Below are positions 1-6,325 of a stretch of DNA of 20,174 nucleotides, one piece after another. Positions within the stretch are counted from its first letter, which is position 1, and the number at the start of each line of letters is the position of its first letter. Source of the stretch: JAMOAD01 sp023621955 (GTDB lineage: Bacteria; Acidobacteriota; Aminicenantia; JAMOAD01). The DNA lies in contig DAONEM010000037.1 of assembly GCA_035403085.1 (NCBI GenBank), forward strand, positions 1 to 20,174, given 5' to 3'. The notes below the pieces were generated by a model. That model had not been told where the DNA came from, did not search any database, and was given only the letters and a program-made list of their open reading frames with translations. The translations under genes and the position numbers were made by a program.

Positions 1-23
1 CTGGGGACACTCCCTTTTTCCGG
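1..23 (+). repeat. GGGGACACTCCC-T5 repeat, left copy
   Basis: Positions 1-20 are identical to 20070-20089 in the same orientation. The match extends to 23 bases with one mismatch (C at 21 against T at 20090, then GG in both). The core GGGA-CAC-TCCC is a short inverted repeat with a three-base loop followed by five T. A second possible stem follows (CCCTT 12-16 with AAGGG 26-30). The copy touches the window edge, so its left limit is unknown. It resembles REP-type dispersed repeats in size and shape, but no associated transposase gene is visible here. Confidence 0.75.
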
Positions 24-192
24 AGAAGGGAACGCACAACCTCCTGGCCGGGGAGCACCTCCGTAGAGTCGTTCCCTCAGAGGCGGAGGCCTGGGGCGAA
101 AGCGGTCCTTGGTTGAGAGAAGGTCAAACAAAAGGGGAGAAGCTAAACGGATGCAGGAGGAGGGAGGTCTTTGAGGAGAGGAGCCTAAGGCG
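24..192. other. Non-coding stretch downstream of lepB
   Basis: This is the 3' flank of lepB, whose stop codon is at 193-195. I see no convincing ORF, RNA gene or classical terminator. Read on the minus strand it is pyrimidine-rich directly after the lepB stop, with only weak short inverted repeats and no stem followed by a U-run. The short plus-strand ORF across this region has no start signal and no recognisable sequence. Confidence 0.5.
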
Positions 193-906
193 TCAGCGAA
201 TCCTTTTCAGCGTCCTTTCCCAACGGGTACCGGAGATCAGGTTGGACATGGTTCGACCGATCCCCTTGATCTTATCGACGATCCCCGTGGCAAGGTACTG
301 TTCCCGAGAACCTTCGTAGCCCCACCAGATGAGCCAGGGTGAGCCCTTGATATAGCTCCGGTTTAAAGCTCCCCAATAGCGGCTGTCCAAGGAGTTGTCG
401 CGGTTGTCGCCCATGGCGAAGTAGTGATCCTTGGCGATCAGCAGACCGTCGTAATTGTCACGGATGATGAGGTCGGGGATATCGGTGTTGGAAGAGGAGT
501 AGACGTTGGGGTCACTGTGCCATGCCGTGGCAACCCTCACGGGAGATCCGTCAACCCAAACCTCTTTGTCTCGAATAGACAAGGAGTCACCGGGCATGCC
601 GACGGCTCTCTTGACAAAATCTTGGACAGGGTTTTCGGGGTAGCGGAAAACGATCACGTCCCCCCGTGAGATCTCTTTCACCGGCAGAATTGCCCTCTCC
701 CAATCGAAGACCGTAGGTCCAAAGATAAACTTGTTGACAAAAACGTGGTCTCCTACAAGGAGGGTCTTTTCCATAGACCCAGTGGGAACGACGAAGGATT
801 GAAAAACGAAGGTCACGACGAAGAAGACGAAGACAAGAGTTTCCGTAATCAGCTCAAAATACTCCCTGAAGAGGGAAACTGTCCTCGTCTTCTTCTCTTG
901 ACTCAT
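193..906 (-). CDS. lepB: Signal peptidase I
   Basis: This membrane-bound serine protease (family S26) removes signal peptides from exported proteins at the outer face of the inner membrane. The 237-residue protein has one hydrophobic segment at about residues 22-40. The catalytic serine follows in PTGSM (Ser44), and the general-base lysine is in FVKRAVGMPGD (Lys99). The MGDNRDNSLDSRYWG box, typical of the family, is further on. The length fits a single-membrane-span enzyme. The start is the first Met and leaves the membrane anchor intact, though no strong ribosome binding site precedes it. The gene follows rpsT by 30 bases and is probably co-transcribed with it. Several genes upstream encode exported proteins that would be its substrates. 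Identification is firm. Confidence 0.97.
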   Translation of the reverse strand: MSQEKKTRTVSLFREYFELITETLVFVFFVVTFVFQSFVVPTGSMEKTLLVGDHVFVNKFIFGPTVFDWERAILPVKEISRGDVIVFRYPENPVQDFVKRAVGMPGDSLSIRDKEVWVDGSPVRVATAWHSDPNVYSSSNTDIPDLIIRDNYDGLLIAKDHYFAMGDNRDNSLDSRYWGALNRSYIKGSPWLIWWGYEGSREQYLATGIVDKIKGIGRTMSNLISGTRWERTLKRIR

Positions 907-936
907 GGAGAGACCCGGAACATCCGTCCCGAGCGC

Positions 937-1218
937 TTATTTGGAAGGAGTGGCGACGGCGTTAAAGCGTTTCGTGAGACGGGACTTGTAACGGTTTCCG
1001 GTGTTCTCGCGAATGGTTCCCTTCTTCACGCTCTTATCGATAAGGGAGAGGGTTTGACGAAGAGTCTCCCCCATCTTCTCGGCGGGGACATCCGTCAGAC
1101 CGATCATCTTCTTGAACTTCTTCACCGCCGTTCTCATACGGGAAATGTTCATTTTATTGACAGCCCGTTTTCTTTCGCTACTGCGGAATGCTTTCTCTGC
1201 GTTTCTGTAATTCGCCAT
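937..1218 (-). CDS. rpsT: 30S ribosomal protein S20
   Basis: S20 is a small basic helical protein that binds 16S rRNA early in assembly of the small subunit. The 93-residue product has the typical start (MANYRNAEKAFR followed by a Lys/Arg-rich SSERKRAVNK) and the expected alternation of basic helices, ending in KSRLTKRFNAVA. Its length is close to the usual 85-95. A strong Shine-Dalgarno (GAGGAGGT) lies seven bases before the ATG. A near-consensus promoter (1247-1275) lies just upstream, so the gene heads its own transcription unit with lepB behind it, even though it is co-oriented with the long gene run before it. Identification is firm. Confidence 0.97.
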   Translation of the reverse strand: MANYRNAEKAFRSSERKRAVNKMNISRMRTAVKKFKKMIGLTDVPAEKMGETLRQTLSLIDKSVKKGTIRENTGNRYKSRLTKRFNAVATPSK

Positions 1219-1246
1219 AGAAACAACCTCCTCAATTTAAGGATTG

Positions 1247-1275
1247 ATTATAAAGGATCTTCCAGGAAAGATCAA
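1247..1275 (-). promoter_or_regulatory. Sigma70-type promoter for rpsT-lepB
   Basis: Read on the minus strand, TTGATC (1275-1270) and TATAAT (1252-1247) are separated by exactly 17 bases. The -10 box is perfect consensus and the -35 matches four of six. Transcription would start around 1240, about 20 bases before the rpsT ATG, leaving a short leader that contains GAGGAGGT. This is the best promoter match I found in the window. Confidence 0.75.
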
Positions 1276-1281
1276 GGGTTT

Positions 1282-1311
1282 CGGTGCTTCCGGATAAATC
1301 CGAAAGCACCG
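1282..1311 (-). terminator. Hairpin between the metallopeptidase gene and rpsT
   Basis: A 13-position stem with one internal mismatch (GGTGCTT / AAGCACC outer arm and CGGA / TCCG inner arm) closes a four-base TAAA loop. It begins 13 bases after the stop codon of the metallopeptidase gene and ends just before the -35 box of the rpsT promoter, which is where a terminator for the upstream transcript would sit. There is no clear U-run after the stem on either strand, so it may be an imperfect terminator or an RNA 3'-end stabiliser. Confidence 0.55.
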
Positions 1312-1323
1312 TTCCCTCTCTCG

Positions 1324-3369
1324 TCACCGGATCGCTTGGTTCTTCAGAGCCGTCTCCGTCGCCTTCAGTAGCGGCTCTACAGAAATCTCTTCCCCTACAG
1401 CGTTCTTCATCCATTGCTGAGGAACGATCCGACCGGCCGAGAAGATTCTCTCCACTTCCGGCCCCAGCGGCTTTCCTTCCAGGTAACTCTGCAGTTGGAA
1501 GGCGATAATGTGCCCCAAGGGGTAGTCGGGCAAGTAGAGGGCCCCGTCGATCATGTGGGAGTAAATGGCCAGAACCGTTTGATCTTTCACTTTAAAGACC
1601 GGCGCGTAGTAGCGGTTCCAAACCTCCTTCGCAGTCTTAATAGTCTCGGCTTGCAGACTCTCCGCAGTCGCTTCGGGGTGTTCGTAGGCCCAGTGCCACA
1701 CCTTCATGTCCACAAGGGCGACACCGGCGATTTCACAGGCTGCCCAGTAGTCGTCCAAGGCGTTGAGGTCCTTCCCCTTCGGATCCTTCTTGGCCATTCC
1801 CAGGATGTCCAGATCTCTGGCCTGGAAGACGAAGGCCAATGCCTCTGTAAAGGCCGTGTTGGGAACTCCGTTGAGGGAGTAGTTCGCCACCTTATGGAGA
1901 GAGATGGTCTGTTCAACGTTGTGCCCCAACTCGTGCATGGCGATGTTGAAACCCTTGTAGTTCATACCGCCCGCTGGCACTCTAGTCCTCAGATGGGCCT
2001 TCTCGGAACGCATGCCGGCTCCCCAGGCATGTCCGGATCCACGGGCCGGGTCGACTTCGATCTTCGGGGCGATAAAAGCGGCCTGTTCGGGGGTGAAGCC
2101 GAGGGTAAGAAGAATCTTCTCTATGTGGTTCTGAAAGGCTGTGGTGTTGGGAAACTTCTCCGCCACCATCTTGTCCAAAAGCTCTTCGGACAGGGAGCTT
2201 CGGCTCTTGAACCCGTCGTACCAGATATCGAAGGGTTCGACCTTTCTTCCCAGCCTCTTCTCAATGAGTTTGGCCGTTTTCGCAAAAGCCGGCGAGGTGA
2301 GAAGCTTCGTGAAGAGCGCCTCCACCTGAACCTCAGGAATCTCCCTGTCCGCCTCGAAACGGCGGGCGATGTGGGTGGGAAGCTCGGGATAGTAAGCGTC
2401 CAGAGCCTTCATGGCCTGAACGATCTCGAGAAAGCGTTCGTACCGTTCCGCCCCCTCCCCGACCTTGAAGGCGACCTTCCCCCCCTTATCATCGTAGAGA
2501 AGGTTGTTGAGAGGATCGTATCGAAGCCCCTTGGAATCGATAAAGCGGGAGGGAATCTCCTGGGTGATGATCCGTTTCATGAGCTCGTAGATGGTTTTCT
2601 GCTTCTCCAGACCCTTGGGGTCAGCGTAGCGTCCCTTGAGCTCGTCTCTGAGGCCCCAATGGCTGATGAGCCTCAGGTTTTCAGGAAAGAGGGTCTTCCC
2701 CTTGGGAGTGACCAGCCCTCCCATAGGAATGTTGTATCCGGAGATGTAGTTATCCGCCCTGGTCGTCGCATCGGAGATCAGCTGGTTCACATGAGCGGGA
2801 ACCCGTGCCAGAAACCTCTCCCCCATCCGGACATACCCCCACTGGAGAGGATTCCATCCGGCCCCAAGGGTACTCTTCTCCGTCAACGTGTAGTAGGGAA
2901 AGTTGAGGACGATCAGAAAGGCCGCCTTGTTGAGGAAGAGGTCGTCGGAAAGATGGGCCGATGGCTCGTACTGGCCCAGAATCAAGTCGATCGGCTGGAT
3001 CTCCCCCCGGTCGAGGTGGAGAGGGGCTTTCAGATCCAGTGAGAGTTTGTTGAAGTGGCCCATGAGACTTTCGAACTGCTCATCAAGACGCCTGAAGAGA
3101 AGTTCTTTCTTCGCCGGATCGCCGACGTAGTTTTCCTGACAAAAGGTCTCGAAATCCTTCTCCGAACCATCTTCGGCCCGCCAGAGAGAGGCGGCCTGAC
3201 TAACGCCTCTCTCGATCGACATGGCCGCATCACTCCCGTACCGATCGGTCAGCAGACGGCAAACCTTCTCCACCGTCCCTGAGGAGACACTGGAACTCCC
3301 CTTGTCCGCTCCAAAGAGGCAAGCGGTCAGGAAGAGCCCTGAAAGCGCGAGGATCAAAAGGTTCTTCAT
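1324..3369 (-). CDS. M3-like zinc metallopeptidase, predicted lipoprotein
   Basis: This is a 681-residue exported zinc peptidase. The N-terminus is a lipoprotein signal peptide with lipobox LTAC (Cys17). The residue after Cys is Leu rather than Asp, which fits outer-membrane sorting. The zinc site is HELGH at 479-483, with the likely third ligand Glu509 in FTEALAF, 26 residues after the second His. That spacing matches the gluzincin families M3 and M2. A late helix with SHMIDGALYLPDYPLGH also resembles the C-terminal substrate-binding part of M3/M32 enzymes. I cannot place it in a named family with confidence. It lies 21 bases after the S46 peptidase gene and probably shares its transcript, which suggests a joint role in degrading peptides outside the inner membrane. 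The start has only a moderate ribosome binding site (AGGGTGA). Confidence 0.8.
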   Translation of the reverse strand: MKNLLILALSGLFLTACLFGADKGSSSVSSGTVEKVCRLLTDRYGSDAAMSIERGVSQAASLWRAEDGSEKDFETFCQENYVGDPAKKELLFRRLDEQFESLMGHFNKLSLDLKAPLHLDRGEIQPIDLILGQYEPSAHLSDDLFLNKAAFLIVLNFPYYTLTEKSTLGAGWNPLQWGYVRMGERFLARVPAHVNQLISDATTRADNYISGYNIPMGGLVTPKGKTLFPENLRLISHWGLRDELKGRYADPKGLEKQKTIYELMKRIITQEIPSRFIDSKGLRYDPLNNLLYDDKGGKVAFKVGEGAERYERFLEIVQAMKALDAYYPELPTHIARRFEADREIPEVQVEALFTKLLTSPAFAKTAKLIEKRLGRKVEPFDIWYDGFKSRSSLSEELLDKMVAEKFPNTTAFQNHIEKILLTLGFTPEQAAFIAPKIEVDPARGSGHAWGAGMRSEKAHLRTRVPAGGMNYKGFNIAMHELGHNVEQTISLHKVANYSLNGVPNTAFTEALAFVFQARDLDILGMAKKDPKGKDLNALDDYWAACEIAGVALVDMKVWHWAYEHPEATAESLQAETIKTAKEVWNRYYAPVFKVKDQTVLAIYSHMIDGALYLPDYPLGHIIAFQLQSYLEGKPLGPEVERIFSAGRIVPQQWMKNAVGEEISVEPLLKATETALKNQAIR

Positions 3370-3390
3370 TTTCTCACCCTATCTCCCTGT

Positions 3391-5547
3391 TCACTCCGCC
3401 AGGCCCATCTCTTTCAGAAGCCTCTGGGCACCGGCGACCTTGTCCGTGACGAAGAGCACATACCGGATATCCACGCTGACCGTTCTTTGAAGCTCCGGAA
3501 TGACGAGGTAATCCCCGATAACGCTCTCGTAGGTCATATCAAAGATGATCCCCACCTGTTCCCCCTTCGCGTTGATTGTCGGAGAACCGGAATTTCCACC
3601 CGTAACGTTAGTGGAGTTCAGGAAGCAAGGGGTGATATCCTTCTGAACCGCATCTTCATAGCGGCCATAATCTCTGCTCTTGGCCAGCTCCTTCAGCTTT
3701 TCGGGAACCCGGAAGGGAAAGACTCCCCGATCTTTCTCCAAGACCCCTTTCAGCGTCGTCTGGGGCTTCAGGTAGACGCTGTCCTTCGGTGAGTAGCCCT
3801 CCACGGTACCATAGGTGAACCGGATGGTGGAGTTGGCGTCAGGGGCGAGACGGTTGTTTTTCATCTCCAGAAGGGCGGCGAGGTAGGCCTTGTTCAGATC
3901 GCCGAACCTCTGGTTCTCAGCCTTGGCGGCGTCTCTCATCTTCTTCATCTCCGTCTCCAACTCTTGGGCGAGCTGAATGGCGGGATCCTTGAGGGCCTTG
4001 AGCTGTAAGGGTGTCATTTGAAGCATCTTCGCCCGCTTGGCAGGATCGACGATCCCCGTGTTGGCGTAAAGATCGTCGACGTAGCGGTCGACCTCATCAT
4101 CGGAGCCTTTCTGCAGGAGAGGCTTAACCGCCAAGGGCATTTGTTCGGCTGGAAGCTTCATCATCTTCTTAAGCTCCCGCTTCAGAAAACTCTTGTCCAC
4201 TTCGGGGACATATCCCCGTTCCACCATCTCCATACGCATCTTGAGTGAGGCCAGGTTCCTTTCCTGGAACTCCTCTTCCCGTTTCAGGTCGGGCTTCTGT
4301 CTCTCCTGAACGGCGCGGTAGATCGTATAGGCTTGTCCAACGACTGTAGAGGCTCCGCCCGCGACTTTCCCCAAAGATTCGTTACGAAGGGCCTTCTCTT
4401 TCATCCCCTGAAGGAAGGATTCGATCTGAGCAACCACATTCCCGTATCTCTTGACACGGCTCGGGTCGGCGTTGATCCAATCCGTAAGCTCCTTTTCGAG
4501 AGCCGCTTTCTTCTCGAGGATGCCGAACTTCTCAAACCCTTCGAGTTTGGCGGTGTAGTTCTTCAGGCCGTTGTTGAGGCCTTTCACGCGACCCGCATAC
4601 TTGATCTCCACTACCTTGTCCTTCTTCCCGGCCTCTTCGAAGAAGGCGACCTGATCGGCCAGCGTGTCCCGCCTGCGTTTCAGGTTCTCCATATCGTATT
4701 TAAAAGCCGCCAAGGAGTAGGTTCTGTAGGTCCTTCCAGGATACCCCATGACGAATTGAAAGTCTCGCTCCTTGACTCCCTCCAAAGAGATCTTCAAGAC
4801 CGCCTTGGGCTTGTAGGGAACGTTCTCTTTACTATATTCGACACCTTTGTTGTCTTTGGAGACGTAGGCTCTCATATAAGAGAAGTCGCCTGTATGGCGG
4901 GGCCACATCCAGTTGTCGACTTCACCGCCGAAGTTTCCTATGTCCTGAGAGGGGGCGAAGACGAGACGGATGTCCTTGATCCTCTTGTAACGGAAGAGGT
5001 AGTACCGGTTCCCGCTGTACATGGTGGAAACGTTGGCTCGAAGGTCTGACTCTCCCTTCTCGGCCTTGGCGACCAGAGCCTTGATGTTCTTCTCGAGGAG
5101 ACCGGCCCTCTGGAGAGGGGACATCTTGGGGGTCAGACCCTTGGTCACCTGTGAGGTAACCTCTTCGTAACCCAGAAGGACATCGGCGTAGTATCCCAGG
5201 GCGGGGATCTCCTCTTCCAGGGTGGAAGCGAGGAACCCTTTCTCGATATAGTTTTCTTCCTTCGTGGAAGCTCTCTGGATGGCCCCGAAGGCTACATGGT
5301 GGTTTGTCAGAAGCAAGCCCTCCTTGCTGACGAACTCCCCTGTTCCTCCGCCGAAGGAGACCACGGCGCTCATCAAGCCGGTACCGTCGGTCTTGTAAAG
5401 CTCCCCGGGGTCCATCTGAAGTCCCAGCTTCTGAAGATCCAAATCCTTCATCTGATGGGGCATCCACATCCCATCGTCGGCCAAGAGGACCATGGAAAAG
5501 GCCAGGCAGAACATCCCGGCCGTAAAGAAGCGCCACGCTCTCTTCAT
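3391..5547 (-). CDS. S46 family dipeptidyl peptidase (DPP7/DPP11-like)
   Basis: S46 enzymes are periplasmic serine exopeptidases that release dipeptides from the N-termini of peptides. The 718-residue protein matches the family length. A signal peptide (MKRAWRFF, then a hydrophobic core) probably ends at LLA before DDGMW. The triad is visible: His83 in LLLTNHHVAF, Asp211 in GGEVDNWMWPRHTGDF and Ser655 in TGGNSGSP. The middle region is the charged helical insertion that caps the active site and binds the substrate N-terminus. The C-terminus (QRTVSVDIRYVLFVTDK) is classic S46. After the FD pair downstream of Ser655, the residue that I take to set substrate preference (Gly in DPP7, Arg in DPP11) reads Met671. 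The ATG is preceded by AAGGAG six bases away. The gene starts 99 bases after the TPR gene and is followed by the metallopeptidase. Confidence 0.93.
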   Translation of the reverse strand: MKRAWRFFTAGMFCLAFSMVLLADDGMWMPHQMKDLDLQKLGLQMDPGELYKTDGTGLMSAVVSFGGGTGEFVSKEGLLLTNHHVAFGAIQRASTKEENYIEKGFLASTLEEEIPALGYYADVLLGYEEVTSQVTKGLTPKMSPLQRAGLLEKNIKALVAKAEKGESDLRANVSTMYSGNRYYLFRYKRIKDIRLVFAPSQDIGNFGGEVDNWMWPRHTGDFSYMRAYVSKDNKGVEYSKENVPYKPKAVLKISLEGVKERDFQFVMGYPGRTYRTYSLAAFKYDMENLKRRRDTLADQVAFFEEAGKKDKVVEIKYAGRVKGLNNGLKNYTAKLEGFEKFGILEKKAALEKELTDWINADPSRVKRYGNVVAQIESFLQGMKEKALRNESLGKVAGGASTVVGQAYTIYRAVQERQKPDLKREEEFQERNLASLKMRMEMVERGYVPEVDKSFLKRELKKMMKLPAEQMPLAVKPLLQKGSDDEVDRYVDDLYANTGIVDPAKRAKMLQMTPLQLKALKDPAIQLAQELETEMKKMRDAAKAENQRFGDLNKAYLAALLEMKNNRLAPDANSTIRFTYGTVEGYSPKDSVYLKPQTTLKGVLEKDRGVFPFRVPEKLKELAKSRDYGRYEDAVQKDITPCFLNSTNVTGGNSGSPTINAKGEQVGIIFDMTYESVIGDYLVIPELQRTVSVDIRYVLFVTDKVAGAQRLLKEMGLAE

Positions 5548-5646
5548 CTTTCACTCCTTAATTGTTTTTTTGTGCACGGGAGACTACACGGGAGAGTCCC
5601 CCTCCCCTACTACGTACCGAGAGAGAGGATGTTCTCTGGAAAGGGC
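5548..5646 (-). promoter_or_regulatory. 99-base gap before the S46 gene with inverted and tandem repeats
   Basis: This is the widest gap within the envelope gene run. It contains a GC stem (GGGAG 5590-5594 with CTCCC 5602-5606) and two copies of CACGGGAGA (5575-5583 and 5587-5595) spaced 12 bases apart. An A-rich stretch and AAGGAG precede the S46 start on the minus strand. I see no convincing -35/-10 pair. The stem has no U-run, so it could be an RNA-processing or leader structure rather than a terminator. Confidence 0.35.
5590..5600 (+). repeat. Possible degenerate copy of the GGGA-N3-TCCC repeat
   Basis: GGGA-GAG-TCCC has the same arm-loop-arm layout as the GGGA-CAC-TCCC core found at both window ends. 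On the minus strand, GGGGACTCTCCC differs from GGGGACACTCCC by one base. It lacks the flanking T-run and CTG, so the relation may be chance. Confidence 0.25.
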
Positions 5647-6324
5647 TTACTCCTCCCTGTCCGACCGCTTTCCCGAGGAGAACTTTCCCTTCAACTTCTC
5701 CCACAGTTCAACGAACCCCTCTTGAATAAACTTCCTGCGAAGGTTCACGCCCTGCCTCTCCAGCCTCTCAAGGGCCGGGAAGAAATGTTTGTCCAAGTCC
5801 AGGCAGAGCTCCCACATGGGCAGGGCTTTCTTCGGAAATCCCCCCTTGGAGTAGACATCCCCCAGGTAGAGCCAAAGGTAAGGGTTCTTCCGTTCCTTTA
5901 CCGACGCGAGCTTAAAGGCGTCTTCCGCCAACTTGAGATTCCCTGAGGCCAAGAGACAACGGCCCAGGAAGTAGAGGGTTTTCCCATCTCTCGAGGCCAT
6001 TCTGCTCGCCTTCTCGAAGCTCTGCCCTGCCTCGTAGAGCTTCCCTTCGATAAAAAGCCGTTTCCCCCTGTAGTAGTAGAACTTCTTCAGGCTCTCCGGG
6101 GGGAGACACCCCTCCGGTGTCTCCCCGGAGAGCTCTTTCTCACGGAGAATCTCGTTCATGGCCCCCTGATAATGGGCGAAATCGTTGATTACCTTCGGAC
6201 TTCTTCCCTCGATCTCATACTCGATCTTCGTCTCCAGCTCGTCCATGAGAGAAAAATAGCGCTGAAACACTGCAGCCAGAGAAGACTCGGGACTGACCCC
6301 TAACGCGTAGTAGCCTTCGGACAT
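5647..6324 (-). CDS. TPR protein with a J-domain-like N-terminus
   Basis: This 225-residue protein has no signal peptide and is probably cytoplasmic. Residues 5-65 (YYALGVSPESSLAAVFQRYF through INDFAHYQGAMNEILREKEL) look like the first and third helices of a DnaJ J-domain. The HPD tripeptide that activates DnaK is absent, so this would be a degenerate J-like fold. Residues from about 85 to 200 contain about three tetratricopeptide repeats (for example KLYEAGQSFEKASRMA, NLKLAEDAFKLASV and FPKKALPMWELCLDLD). TPR arrays usually scaffold protein partners. The start follows the stop of the beta-propeller gene by one base, so the two are very likely translationally coupled and may work together. 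The exact function is unknown. Confidence 0.75.
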   Translation of the reverse strand: MSEGYYALGVSPESSLAAVFQRYFSLMDELETKIEYEIEGRSPKVINDFAHYQGAMNEILREKELSGETPEGCLPPESLKKFYYYRGKRLFIEGKLYEAGQSFEKASRMASRDGKTLYFLGRCLLASGNLKLAEDAFKLASVKERKNPYLWLYLGDVYSKGGFPKKALPMWELCLDLDKHFFPALERLERQGVNLRRKFIQEGFVELWEKLKGKFSSGKRSDREE

Positions 6325-6325
6325 C

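Noticed and set aside
1414..3042. 542-codon open frame on the plus strand, antisense to the metallopeptidase gene
   Set aside because: It mirrors the codon bias of the true gene, has no ribosome binding site or recognisable domains, and the minus-strand frame has a lipobox and zinc site.
4203..4218. CGGGGA-CATA-TCCCCG palindrome resembling the end repeat
   Set aside because: It lies within the S46 coding frame, encodes ordinary residues (GYVPE), has a four-base loop and no flanking match to the repeat, so chance is likely.
5563..5571. T-run on the plus strand as a terminator
   Set aside because: No plus-strand gene ends here and no stem precedes it; on the transcribed minus strand it is an A-run before the S46 ribosome binding site.
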